Notes: generated by a model not told the origin, from the sequence alone. 64,000 bases of DNA from Rhizoctonia solani (GCF_016906535.1 NC_057379.1:1116001-1180000); one strand, 5' to 3'. Counted from the first letter of the stretch, positions 49,334-60,663 are shown. A program made the numbers and translations.

Positions 49334-50863
49334 ATGCCGGCCGCACTCGGGGCGTCGCGCGCAGGGGGAGGCGTCAAATCATATTATCAAGCTAAAATCG
49401 AAGCGGCAGAACATCTAATCAACGTTAAAACTCAGAATCTACGCCGGTTGGAAGCACAGCGCAACAAACTGAATGCGCGAGGTTAGTACTGAGATAGGAT
49501 CTGCTTTAAAACTCATGCTGAAAAATTTAATAGTGCGGCTTCTTCGAGAGGAGCTCCAGCTTCTCTCAGAACCTGGTTCTTATGTTGGCGAGGTAGTGAA
49601 GGTTATGGGCAAAGACAAAGTTCTCGTAAAGGTTCAGCCAGAAGGGAAATATAGTAAGCAGTCAACAGAAAAGCTCCATTGTATGCGGGGCTAACCCCCC
49701 CCCCCCGATATTTTCAGTCGTCGACTTGGATGCAGAGATTGACATTGGAGCTATCACCCCCACCCTTCGGGTTGCCTTGCGCTCAGACTCTTACCAGATT
49801 CACAAAATCCTGCCGAACAAAGTGGATCCACTTGTTTCGTTAATGATGGTTGAAAAGGTCCCGGATAGCACGTATGATATGGTGGGGGGATTGGACAAGC
49901 AGATCAAGGAAATCAAGGAAGTCATCGAGTTACCGGTGAAACACCCTGAGCTTTTCGAATCTCTGGGTATCGCACAACCCAAGGGCGTACTGCTGTATGG
50001 TCCACCTGGAACGGGCAAAACGTTGTTGGCTCGCGCTGTTGCGCACCATACTGACTGTCGATTTATTCGGGTTTCTGGAAGCGAACTTGTCCAGAAGTAC
50101 ATTGGAGAAGGCTCTCGAATGGTTCGAGAGTTATTTGTCATGGCTCGTGAACACGCTCCAAGTATCATCTTCATGGATGAGATTGACTCCATTGGTAGTT
50201 CTCGAGGTGAGGGCGGGAGTGGCAGTGGGGATTCCGAAGTCCAGCGAACTATGCTCGAGCTTTTAAATCAATTGGACGGGTTTGAGCCAACCAAGAACAT
50301 TAAGGTGATCATGGCAACAAATCGAATAGGTGAGTGATTCAATTCAGCATTTCAATAAATGATTTTCATGCTTCGTAGATATACTGGATTCAGCATTACT
50401 CCGACCCGGACGTATAGACAGGAAGATTGAGTTCCCACCTCCAGGTCCCGAGGCAAGAGTTTCAATTTTACGAATTCACTCCCGAAAGGTATGTCCAAGC
50501 TTTGGCTATATTCGAAAAACTCATTTAATTGCGTACAGATGTCCTTGCAGCGGGGGATTAATCTGCGTGCATTGGCAGAGAAAATGGGTCAATGCTCTGG
50601 GGCTGAGGTTCGGGGTATTTGTACGGAAGCTGGTTCGTCATTTGATAGCTGCAAGCCCATCAGAAAGGCTGACTGTTTTGATTCAGGAATGTATGCGCTA
50701 CGTGAGCGTCGCCAGCATGTGACTCAGGAGGACTTCGAGTTTGCGGTCGCAAAGGTCAGACTTTTGCTCAGTACCGCGAAGTCTACTAAATACTTGCACT
50801 ATTTCCCAGGTTTTGAAGAAAAATCAAGAAGGTAACACGTCGGTTAGCAAACTCTTCTCCTAA
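49334..50863 (+). CDS. rpt6: 26S proteasome regulatory ATPase Rpt6
   Basis: One of six AAA ATPases in the base of the 19S particle, which unfolds substrates for the 20S core. ATG 49334 gives [19 protein letters not shown] and a coiled coil ([20 protein letters not shown]). Next come the OB-fold region ([19 protein letters not shown]), [20 protein letters not shown], Walker A GPPGTGKT, Walker B IIFMDEID, and the SRH region [20 protein letters not shown] with Arg fingers. [12 protein letters not shown] is interrupted by a short intron (about 50632-50688). It ends NTSVSKLFS at TAA 50861-50863. Introns also fall after the coiled coil, at about 49652-49717 with a C12 tract, and after NRI. The gene looks intact. 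Confidence 0.95.
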
Positions 50864-51620
50864 CAAGATTGTTGCAATCGGGGATGTGTGCAAGAGAGGG
50901 TTGCTTGTGATCTTGTAAACCAGGTTTCATCAAAACTGTAGAAGCTATTTTTTGCACTAACTGGGGAGACATCCGCATTGATTAACATGTAAGGGCGGCG
51001 TCTGTTCAAGAGCCCTCCAGGGCAGCAAACCGGTTGCCTTGCTTGTGCAAGGTCACTCCCCTGGTCTGAAGCTTAAAACCCAAACCTGCAGCAAGAAAGA
51101 ATGTTTGTTACATAAAGGAGCCTGGTGCTAATTGGTGTTTATATTTGTTGGTGGGGTTCAGCAAGGTCATGCAGTCTTTCCTGTGGCCAACAGAAGTAAT
51201 TTATGAGCAGAAAGTGGCAAGAGACAGCACACGCTGTAGCTGATGGGGACACACATTGTATATAAAAACAAATATACAGTCATCCAAAAAGGTATTGCAC
51301 ACATGACTGATTTCACAGTCCAAGTACTTCTGCTCATGATTGAGTGGCCAAATTGTTTAGGTCTATTAGTAACATAAGATTGCATTATAATATCAAATCT
51401 ATACACAAAAAGCTGTGTGATTATATAGAAATTTGATGGAGATAGAGTTCAAGTATCCTCTGAGTGGCAGTGTATTTCTTTTTTGGGAATGTTTGCAAGA
51501 GACTGTTTGCAACAAGAGTGTGCACAACCAGTGATATACATTAGTAACTTGTATTACCTCCATCCTTCTCCAATAGCTTGTCTACTGTCCTGGGTATGGG
51601 CTGGGACAAGGGTGGGCTGG
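50864..51620. other. Transition from rpt6 to the repeat block
   Basis: No gene is visible. CpG disappears after about 51233. A stretch near 51275-51302 (CAGTCATCCAAAAAGGTATT) resembles a Tc1-type terminal repeat, but no partner is seen. Confidence 0.35.
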
Positions 51621-52190
51621 TGTTGTAGACACACATGGATACCTAGGATTTAATCCTATTTTCTCAAATTTAAACAAGATAAACAGACAACTTTTGATCA
51701 TGTGACTTTGGTGCTTATGTCATACCCTAAGCCCCTTGCCATGCCCCTCCCCTGTTTAGTCAGCTATGTAGCCACCTCCACCTTGATGACATCATGGTGA
51801 CACATATGCACAAATAAGGCTGCTGATGGAGAAGGCTTCTTACTTGATATGGTATTGCATATTCAATTGTAAATAGTACAGCCCCTTTGTAATATATAAG
51901 GAAGGCAATCAACCATGGTAATCCCCAGGTTGATTACCTCTTGTTGCATCTTCACATTGTACAAGGGCCATACTGTCCAGTAATGCACCCAGTAAATAGT
52001 CTCTACATTGCCTTAAGCAAGCTCTGGATTGTATTTAGGTAGCTACTCAATACCATAAGTATCCCTGTTGCTGTAGAATAGTTAGACATTGCCTTAGGAT
52101 AGTTTGTTGCTACCTTACATAATTCTCACTTCTAGATACACAGCCACAAGCACCAGCCCCCACCTTGTCCCAGACCAAGTCTAGCACAGC
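51621..52190 (+). repeat. LTR-like repeat L1, copy a
   Basis: It begins TGTTGTAGACACAC and ends near GTCTAGCACAGC. It shares with the other copies TGACTTTGGTGCTTAT, GCCACCTCCACC, TATATAAGGA and CAGGTTGATTACCTCTTGTT. The size (about 570 bp), TG start and internal TATA fit an LTR, but no coding part next to it is visible. CpG is absent. Confidence 0.6.
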
Positions 52191-52322
52191 TGGTGCTTGC
52201 AGCCATGTATCTACAAGTGTAAAGGGGGAAGGCTGCTTAAGGCAGCAATGACTAACTATACTATGGTGAGAGTGATGCTTAAGGTGTGAGTAGCTACCTA
52301 AGTACAACTAACAAGCTACTTA

Positions 52323-52472
52323 TGTTAAGAGTTGTGTAAGTACTGGAGGAAGAAGGAATTACTATATACAAAGAGTATATGGGAATAATCAAGAACTAGT
52401 ATTAATAAGTAAAATATGTGCAGAATATGCAGAATATATGCTAGGTTTATCAGGAATAAACAACTCCTAACA
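52323..52472 (+). repeat. Short TG...CA repeat (150 bp), copy 1
   Basis: It starts TGTTAAGAGTTG and ends CAACTCCTAACA, near-complementary ends. It is homologous over its length with 63781-63934. It could be a short solo LTR or a MITE; I see no target duplication. Confidence 0.6.
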
Positions 52473-52629
52473 AATAGTCTAGCAACTATGAAGTGCATGT
52501 TGCTGGCATGTCTCCTGACCACCCCTACTAATAGGATATTCCACAGTCTTTAGAAGGCCGCATATACTCACATATATGCAGTCAGAACTGTCATTACTCT
52601 AAGGGCTCATGACTTAGAGACTGACAGTC

Positions 52630-52745
52630 CACCAGGGTCACATGACCTCCCCCCCTCCAGTCCTTTATCAAATACTATACTAAACTACTACGGATTTGAG
52701 GTGGGGGGGATGACATAATCTCTTCTATAATAATATATTATTCAG
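52630..52745 (+). repeat. Inverted-repeat partner X, forward
   Basis: The segment from GGTCACATGACCTCCCCCC through CAGTCCTTTATCAAATACTA to AATAATATATTATTCAGACC recurs inverted at about 54110-54238. It borders the foldback at 52746. Confidence 0.65.
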
Positions 52746-53090
52746 ACCTTGCCTGCGGGCTCCCTTAACATTGGCCCGCGGCTAGGGGGGCGGGGGGAGT
52801 GCAACATCCCCCAGCAACTTATATTATTGATATATCACTGTGCATCATATATACTATATATATCTTTGACAGTGGATATGTATGGTAATAACCCCTCCAG
52901 ATATGGGTTATGACAAGTGCATGTTGTAACCCATATCTGGAAGTTTTATTACCATATATATCAACTGTCAAAGATATACATAGTATATGATGCACAGTGA
53001 TATGTGAATAATACATGTTGCTGGGGGATGTTGCACTCCCCTGCCCCCTTGCTATGGGCCAATGTTAGGGTAGCCCACAGGCAAGGTCTT
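52746..53090. repeat. 345-bp foldback with about 165-bp arms
   Basis: Arms 52746-52910 and 52927-53090 are inverted complements with a 16-bp centre (AAGTGCATGTTG region). The left arm has CpG (GCCTGCGGGC, GGCCCGCGGC) where the right has TpG or CpA (GCCTGTGGGC, GGCCCATAGC when read in the same sense). There is no coding capacity. It fits a foldback MITE. Confidence 0.8.
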
Positions 53091-53639
53091 GTCCTAGACA
53101 TCAGGTGGAACATCAAGGGAGTTGGTGCTTTTGGCTGTGGAGTGCAAGTAGAAACTGTGTAAGGCAGTGCAGGAGCTACCTGCAACATCTAACTAACTAA
53201 CCACAGTGAGTGTCACCTTCATGGGCATGACATAATTTTCTACCATTTTCTACCATTTTTTCTGAGACAGTTTCCTTTTTTGGTATACATTTATGAGTCA
53301 TCAAGATCACATGACATATTTGATATATGATGTAAAATTGTAAATGACTCACACTTTGTTACTGTTGTTTTTGATGCAGCTCTCTTCATGTATATAAACC
53401 AGGTCAAGTTGCTGCTAGAACAGCAAGACTTGACCTCCTTGTCAATTCACCTCAGCATTCACCTATCCCTTTGCCCAAGCCCTTAGTTGGCTATAGTGCA
53501 TATTACTTAAGCATCATAACCCAGGCCCTTGTTGCCCTCAACCCCATCATCATTACTCTTGGGCCTTTGTTGCCCCTCTACCCCATTCTCATAGTCCATT
53601 GGTGATAGGCCACAGAATTTAAGCCACACTTGTATCATA

Positions 53640-54112
53640 GGTCCAAGCTGAGTTGTGACAGTGAGAAGGTTGCTTAAGACAACAGGCTACTACCTAAATA
53701 CAGTGAGGAGACTGCTTAAGGCAGTGTACAAGTGGCTTAGTGACTTAATGAGAGCTGGGCATAAGGCCTGTGTACAATGGAGGTGCAACAAAAGGTAATT
53801 GACCTGGGCATTACCATGGTTGATTGCCCTCCTTATATATTACAGAGGTGGAATTATTACAAATACAAAATGCAGAACCATAACCAATAGGAAGCTGGCT
53901 CCATCAGTGGCCTTGCTCATGGCATGCATGTCACCCATGATGTCATCAAGGTGGAGGTGGCTACATAGCTGACTAAGCAAAGAGGGGATGTGGCAAGGCA
54001 CTTGGAGGATATTATAAGCACCAAAGTCATGTGATCAAAAATGTTGTCCATTTGTGTTTGTTTAAAATTGAGAAAATTGGAATAGATTCCAGGTATATGT
54101 GTGTGTCTGACA
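53640..54112 (-). repeat. LTR-like repeat L1, copy b (inverted)
   Basis: Read on minus it starts TGTCAGACACACACATATAC and carries CATGACTTTGGTGC, CCACCTCCACCTTGATGACA and CCATGGTAATGCCCAGG. A separate fragment of the same repeat's other end lies at about 53089-53205 (TTGTCCTAGACATCAGGTGG). CpG is absent. Confidence 0.55.
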
Positions 54113-54238
54113 GGTCTGAATAATATATTATTCCAGAAGAGACTATGTCATCCCTCATCTCAAGTCTGTAGTAGTTTAGTATAGTATTTGATAAAGGACT
54201 GGGGGGGAGAGGTCATGTGACCTGGACTTAGAGAATAT
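54110..54238 (-). repeat. Inverted-repeat partner X, reverse
   Basis: This is the inverse of 52630-52745, next to the end of inverted L1 copy b. Confidence 0.65.
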
Positions 54239-54439
54239 CACTAAGTCCAGCCATGTCAACCATAAGTACCCTATATGTGGGAACCAAGAGGTTCCAAGTG
54301 CATAAGTGGGAGTATAGGCATGCTTGCAGTCAAGTTGGTATGCAAGATGAGTGTGTTGGAGGCTTGACTAGGTCAGGACTCATGGAAAAGTATGGAGTGG
54401 GTCATGACATTGCCCTCTTTTGCACACGGTTTAGGTGTC

Positions 54440-54600
54440 ATAAGCAGAGGAAAATAGAACTAGCTGGAATTGAACCAGCTTGACCACTAAGCCATAGAGC
54501 CCTATTATTCCTCTGCTCACAACCCATGATTACACCTGCTATCCCCCAAATTTGGGCTTGGGCCAGCATGAAACCACTTGTACTGGTCTGTTTGACTGTG
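54440..54600 (-). repeat. Repeat with tRNA-like arms, copy 1
   Basis: On minus this matches 61120-61275 over about 150 bp. It contains ATGGCTTAGTGGTCAAGC, a D-arm-like hairpin with a good A box, followed at once by CTGGTTCAATTCCAG, a T-arm-like hairpin with a perfect B box. No anticodon arm lies between, so it is not a working tRNA. It may be derived from a tRNA-type SINE. Confidence 0.5.
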
Positions 54601-54793
54601 TCCAGGACATTAGGGGACATTAACTTGTGCTTTTAAGATTGATGTCTAGATCACTGTCTTGCTAAATGTCAAGTCCTCCTAGGTGTGATTATGGAATGAA
54701 TTGATTTGAGGTCACCTGACCTACTCTGAGTCATGTGATCCTTGCTGGAATATTGTTCCTTCTGGTGGGAAAGTTCCCACACTATTGTCCTTG

Positions 54794-54969
54794 TAAGGTA
54801 ACTTGTCCTACACTGATGTTGTAGACACACTTATACCAAAGGATTTATTCCCTATTTTCTCAATTTTAAACAAAGCAATTGGACTATATTTTCAGTCACA
54901 TGACTTTGGCGCTTATATCACATGCTAAGCGCCAAGCCATGTCCCCACCTGCGCTTATTCATCATATGT
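54794..54969 (+). repeat. 176-bp direct duplication, left copy
   Basis: From TAAGGTAACTTGTC to TTCATCATATGT it is nearly identical to 60487-60663 (about three differences). It includes the start of an L1 repeat (TGTTGTAGACACAC at about 54819). The right end joins directly to the gypsy pol 3' end. Confidence 0.85.
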
Positions 54970-57900
54970 GAAGTGCTTGATCTCTTCCTGGCTGTGTTCC
55001 AGCAGTTCTTCAGGTTCCCATGAATTGTCCTTGGTCCGTACCCTTTCCATTTAATTAAATAGAACCATTTTCCCTTTTGTTGCTTAGAGTCAATGATTTG
55101 TTCAACCTCATATTCTTCTTCCCCTTCTATTGTTTCAGGAGGGGGCTTTTCTGGAAAAGGCTGACTTGGGGATTTGTGGCTCTTGGATAATAATCCCACA
55201 TAGAACACGTGTGGATTTTCAGAGATTCCAGTAGCTCTAGGCAGTAGGCGTGGCTAGAGATTTTCTCAATGACTTTGAAGGGGCCAAGTTGCTTGGGGTC
55301 TAGTTGTTTGAATTGGTCCTAAGTTCTATGTTTCTCCCATCTAGCCAAACCCTTTTGCCTATTGAGTATTCCGGCACGGTTCCTTGATTCCTGGTCATTG
55401 TTCTTTGCTCATTCTCAGGGCTGCTTCCGCTTCCTTCCATTCCTGGGCTAGGGTATCTGCTACGGCGTCTGCTTCCAGGACATTGGCTGGAACGTTTGAC
55501 GGGTTCATTACTGGGTTCCTCCCATAGACCAGTTCAAAAGGCGTTTTCCCGGTGGCGGCATGTTTGGCATTATTGTACGCATATTCTGCCAAGGGGAGCC
55601 AAGTAGCCCAGTCTGAGTGATTGGCTGCTACGTATGATCTGAGGTAGAACTCAATGAATTGGTTGACCTGTTCTGTTTGGCCATCTGATTCTGGGTGATA
55701 AGCCAACAAGAAGGATGGCTTGATTCCCAACTGTTGGTAGAGGGCTTTGAGAAACTTTCCTGTGATGTGGTTCCTTGATCCAATATGGTCTTGACTGGTA
55801 ATCCATGAAGTTTCCAAACGGAGTAGTGAACAGGTCTGCTAGGCCCTTGGCTGTGATCTTCTTTGTGGTCAGGATGAAAATGGCCAAATTTGGAGAAGGA
55901 GTCAATTACCACCAGGATTGCATTGTGCCCGCTAGATTTGGGAAATCCTGTAATGAAGTCGTAGGATATTGTATGGAACGGGAAGGGGGGAACTTCTAAG
56001 GGCTTCAGGGCAATGACAGGAGCATGGGCGCGACGATTGGCTTGGCAGGTAGGACAACATTCCACCCATTCCTTGGCAGATGACTTCATCCCTGGCCACC
56101 AGTAGTTGCAACTCAGGAGCTCCAGGGTTCTTTGTTGCCCAGGATGCCCTGCTAGGGGTGAATCATGGAATTCTCTGAGCAAGCGTTCTTTCAGGATTTC
56201 CAAGTCTGGGACCACTAGCTTTCCTTGGTACCAGAGTAGATCTTCCTCCCAATTGTAATCCCTATACGCTTTGCGGATGGACGGGGGTGCATTGTCTGCG
56301 TCTTCTGTCAGGAACTGGATGATGGGTTCCAGGGAGGGTCATCCTTCAGTTTACCTCGGATTTCTGTGACAATCTTGAGTTCTGCTTCTGATGGTTGGCA
56401 AAGACCTCTGCTGGGAGCATGATCTCAGGTTCCTGAGGGCTGTCCGTGTAGTCCAAATCTTGGACAGGGCGTCTGGTTTTCCTGACTGCTTTCCTGGGCA
56501 ATAGTGTATTTCAAAGTTGAAGTTGCTCAGGAAGATCCGCCAACACGCGTGCCTTCTGTTAAACGTCCGTGCCTGCATCCAATATTCCAGGTTTCTATGA
56601 TCTGTGAAAACCTGGATTGGTCTGTCCGTTGCCTCTAGGAAAATCCACCATTCCTCTAATGCCTTTATTATGGCCAGGAGCTCCTTATCGTGGGTGTCAT
56701 AATTAGCCTCGGCGCTGGAGAAAGATTTGGACATGTAGGCCACCGGGTGTAAGCGGTTGTCTTCCCTCTTTGGCTAAGAATTGCTCCCATGGCTACCGGA
56801 TTTCAGTTCCTGGAATGCTACTTCTTCTAGGGTACCCCATGACCAGGGGGTTTCCTTCCTTGTAAGGTTGTGCAAGGGGCGTGCAACAGAACTGAAATTA
56901 GGAATGAAGCGGCGGAGGTAATTGACAAAACCTAGGAAGGCTTGGACTTGTTTGACAGTTCTGGGTGTGGGGCCAGGTGGTGACAGCCTTGATTTTCTTC
57001 TGATCCATGGAGAAGCCTGCTGGTGAAATGACAATTCCTAAGTAATCCACTGTGGTAACGTGGAAGTGGCACTTGGATAATTTGCAAAACAGTTGATTCT
57101 TCATTAGCCAGGATAGGACTTCTCTGACATGGATTGGGTGGTCCTTAGGGTTTTCTGAGAAGATCAGGATATCATCCAGGTAGATGACAACAGTGACATC
57201 AATAAGGTTGCGGAATAAGTTGTTCATAAAGTGTTGGAAAGCAGCTGGGGCGTTGGTGAGGCCAAAGGGCATTACTAAGTATTCAAATAACCCATACTTG
57301 GTTCTGAAAGCCGTTTTCCATTCATTGCCTTTTTTAATTTGTACATTATTGTAACCCCAGCGCAAGTCAAGCTTTGTGAATATTTTGGCGTGCCATAATT
57401 TGGCCATGAGGTTGTCCTGTCTTGGAAGGGGGTAGACATTTTTGTGAGTTACATCATTCAGCTTCCTGTAATCAACAACCAGTTGGAGAGATCCATCAGC
57501 CTTTTTTACAAACATGACTGGGGCGCCTGCTGAGGAAGTACTAGGCGGATCTTGCCCATTGCTAATCCCTTGTCAATATGTTGTTTTAGCGCCTTTGATT
57601 CTGCGTCGGTCATGCCATATATGGGGCCAGGGGACAGTTTGGCGTCTGGGACAAGGTCTATAGAGATGTCATACTCCCTGTGGAGGGAGGACCTTAAATT
57701 CTTCTTTGCCAAAAACTTTAGCAAACTCATGGTACTGAGGGGGAAGGTCTGCTAAAGGATCTGAGTCCACTTCTTCCTTGGAGGCAATTTGAACTTGTTC
57801 AGGGAATGTGACTAGTCCCTGTTGCCAATCAATCAAAGGAGCTTCTGCCGTTAACCATGTCATGCCTAGGATTGCCGGGGTGTTGCCAATGGGCAAACAA

Positions 57901-58204
57901 GAAATGGGATGGAGTGGGTGTGGCCATTGGCCAAGACGGTGAGGTGAACCTGGTGCCAAATGCAACCAGTCTGAGAGATAGTACCATCTAACATTCTCAC
58001 AACTTGTGGATTTTTGAGTTGGGTTTTTGGGATTTTATATTTTTCCACAATCAAAGGGGAGAAGTTTGATGTGGCTCCTGAATCAATGAGGGTTTTGAGG
58101 GGTTCTGCCGGGAATTTTTGGACGTATAGATCAATGAATAACAAGGGTTTTTTATTTGAATCCAGAGCAAGAGATACAAATTCTAAACTATCTAAATTGT
58201 CCAT
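54955..58204 (-). pseudogene. Gypsy pol: protease, RT, RNase H, integrase, chromodomain
   Basis: The protease site DSGATSNF is near 58090. RT runs from about 57730 to 56900, with [21 protein letters not shown] and catalytic YLDDILIFS. RNase H is near 56740-56450 (DKELLAIIKALEEW, FTDHRNLEYW, KPDALSK). The integrase zinc finger is near 56190-56040 (EFHDSPLAGHPG, CCPTCQANR) with core DFITGFPKSSGHNAILVVID. The chromodomain near 55110-54960 (VEQIIDSKQQKGKWFYLIKW) ends at a TAA at 54955 that lies inside the duplicated flank. Frame changes occur near 57880, 57670, 57510, 56900-57030, 55800-55900 and 55030, so no full product can form. Confidence 0.85.
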
Positions 58205-59434
58205 TTTTTGGGTCGGGGGCTTGGCAGCAGTCCTTGACTTTATTCTTTTCCCGACTCCTCCTCAGCTACCTTGGCTGCCTCCTTGATTGTGGCCTTCCAA
58301 CCATTGGGGCATTGTTTGATGCCGTGCCCCTTTTGGCCGCACTTGACACAAAGGCCTGATGCGCAATGACAATCCCTTTCTTCTGGTGTGACGTAGTTAG
58401 GGTCCTCAGAAAGGCGGACCTGCTGGGTGGTGGTAGTGGTTGCGGTGACCGGGGACTTGGTGGGGACCTTCTTAGGACGGTTTTCCTTGTTTTCTTGACA
58501 GGTGTTGTCAATTTGACCAAGGCAGCAAATATGGCCTCTAGGTCATTGTTGGGAATGTTGTCCTTGGTGGACAGGAGTTCTTTTTACCTTCCAGTGAAGG
58601 CCGCGTGAAAACTGGGCAATGTACGCCTCAGTGTTCCAGTCAAGTTCCGCCATGAGGTTTTGGAACTCAGTGACATACTCAGATGTGGTGGTTGTCTGAG
58701 TAAGCGCGGCAATTTTTCTGGCGGCCGCCCTCTTTGCGTCTGGATTGGCAAAGGCTTCTTTGAATTTGGCTGTTAAGGCCAGGATAGTAGTGGGAGGATT
58801 CCCCTTGTTCTTGATAATGGCCCCTATGAGGGGGAGCGCCCAATCAGCTGCTTTGTCTGTCATGTGGTAAAGGATCCACACAACCATCTGCTCTTCTTCA
58901 TTGAATTGGTCTTGATGAAGCGCAACCCAAAGTAACATGCGGTCTAGCCACTGGGTTGCCTTTCTTCCCCTGGAGTCCCCCTTATATGGGTTGGGGTTCC
59001 ATTTTGGGCCGCTTTACGCTGGACCCTGAATCGAACAGGGTGAGTGAGCTTAAGCTCCTAGGCGTTCCGCAAGGCTCTTTCTTTGGGGCTTGCTTGGGTT
59101 CTTCCTCTTCTGAGTCATAACCCGTTCCTCTAGAGGGGCAAAACGGGGCCTTGAGTCCAGGCCTAACCGTGCCTGGAGTGTGGACTTCCCCTCCTGAGTG
59201 GGTAGGAGGGGTGATAGGCCCAATTGATGGGCCAGGCTGGGTTTGGGGGGCTCCTTGATCCTTATCCCCAAGGAGGTCTGCTGTTTCCTTGCATATGGCC
59301 CTAAGCTTGGTGATTTGTTGGCTCTGGGCGCGGATTTGGTCCTGCAGGGACCCAGCTGTGGCTGTGAGGGCTGTGATAGCCTCAAGGAGAGCGGCAGGGG
59401 ATGGCTCTGGTTCCATCCTGGGCAAGTCTTGCAA
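58205..59434 (-). pseudogene. Gypsy gag remnant with CCHC zinc knuckle
   Basis: It starts at about 59434 (MQDLPRMEPEPSPAALLEAI) with a coiled coil and a Pro/acidic linker. The capsid-like region (LLWVALHQDQFNEEEQMVVW, YVTEFQNLMAELDWNTEAYI) is in another frame after a break near 58990. The nucleocapsid knuckle CVKCGQKGHGIKQC (C-x2-C-x4-H-x4-C) is near 58320-58360, after a further frame change. Confidence 0.8.
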
Positions 59435-59936
59435 AGCGGGAGATGTGCTGCAAGAGGCCGGTTGGGAGTGGGATGGAATGGAACGTTGAGAGGAGCAAGA
59501 GGAAGGCCGGGAGTAAGGGTGTGGGACTCCAGAGCAAGTGGAGGGAATTGTGGAGACGGTGTGGGGGAAGGTGCCTGTGACAGGACTTATGAGCGGTTTT
59601 TTTTGTACTGGACTGGCGCTAAACCCTTGCGTCTAGTACCTAGCGTTGGACTGTCCCTACAACAAATCAACAGACCTGGTGGTTGTGATATGGGCGGGTT
59701 TTCAGCAAGCGGGTATTTCAGCGGTCTAGGGTTGCTGAGTACTGAGTTCCGGCAAAACTCAGGGTATGCGGGCGATTAGAGCTTGTCAGCCTTATAGCAA
59801 TTTGGTACTACGTGGGGGTGGGGAGCTTTTGATTATTATGCTCCGCAAAGTGGCCCCAATCACGGTTATTTCCCTTGTGCTAGTACTGGGAGTCCTCTTG
59901 TTGTCAATCAAAGCCTACAGGAAGTCAATTTTACAA

Positions 59937-60486
59937 TGTCATGCACCACTGTAAGGTGGGCACACGCTGGTGGGGTTGGGCGCTTAAGGCCGTACTACTA
60001 CAAGCAACACATGCGTAATCTAACTAATAAGGCTGAACTACTTCCGCTTAGGGCGGACTACTACTACTAACTAATGCAAGAGGGCCTTAGGCCTGGAGGT
60101 GTGGTGAGTTAAGGGGTGGTGAGCATCTGAGTACTACTGGGGGCCTGCTACTTAGCTGGCTGACTAATCCTCCTCAATGAATATGAGATGAGGTAAAATT
60201 GACTTGGCGTCTCCAAGCAATTTTCCTGCTGTATATATAGACAAGGCACACTATTTACATGGTCTGTGCGCGTGAGAGAAAGAGGTATAGAAGACAAATG
60301 AGAGGCCTGCTGCGGGCTGCGCAGAAGCGTGGATTTCTCCTAAGCGCCCTTGGCACGGCATCTTGGCGCGGCATCTAAGCGCCGAGATCACGTGATCAAA
60401 AAACAAAAGATATCAAGTCCGAAAAAAATACTAAAAACAATAGAAAATCGTGCGATTCTAATGGTATAAGTAAGGAGGTTATGACA
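59937..60486 (-). repeat. Gypsy 5' LTR (550 bp)
   Basis: Its ends are TGTCAT and ATGACA, a perfect 6-bp inverted match. A TATATATA box lies at 60231-60240. A tandem pair (TTGGCACGGCATC / TTGGCGCGGCATC on plus) and the palindrome GATCACGTGATC lie upstream of it in transcription sense. The boundary is inferred from these ends, as no second LTR is present to compare. Confidence 0.65.
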
Positions 60487-60663
60487 TAAGGTAACTTGTC
60501 ATACACTGATGTTGTAGACACACTTATACCAAAGGATTTATTCCCTATTTTCTCAATTTTAAACAAAGGCAATTGGACTATATTTTCAGTCACATGACTT
60601 TGGCGCTTATATCACATGCTAAGCACCAAGCCATGTCCCCACCTGCGCTTATTCATCATATGT
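60487..60663 (+). repeat. 176-bp direct duplication, right copy
   Basis: This is the partner of 54794-54969. Here it runs on without a break into the rest of L1 copy c. Confidence 0.85.

Larger units (their letters stand above)
54955..60486 (-). mobile_element. Ty3/gypsy chromovirus, one LTR, decayed
   Basis: Read on minus, the order is LTR (60486-59937), leader, gag with CCHC knuckle, protease, reverse transcriptase, RNase H, integrase and chromodomain, which is the chromovirus order. Several frame changes break gag and pol. There is no LTR at the 3' (left) end: pol runs straight into the 176-bp target duplication. CpG sites are frequent, unlike the surrounding repeats, so this is the youngest insertion in the block. 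Confidence 0.85.

Noticed and set aside
54455..54500. A tRNA gene, suggested by good A and B boxes
   Set aside because: There is no anticodon arm, the acceptor ends do not pair and it lies in a dispersed repeat.
59243..59779. A 178-residue plus-strand frame
   Set aside because: It is antisense to the gypsy gag and leader, has no family motif and follows the low-complexity composition.
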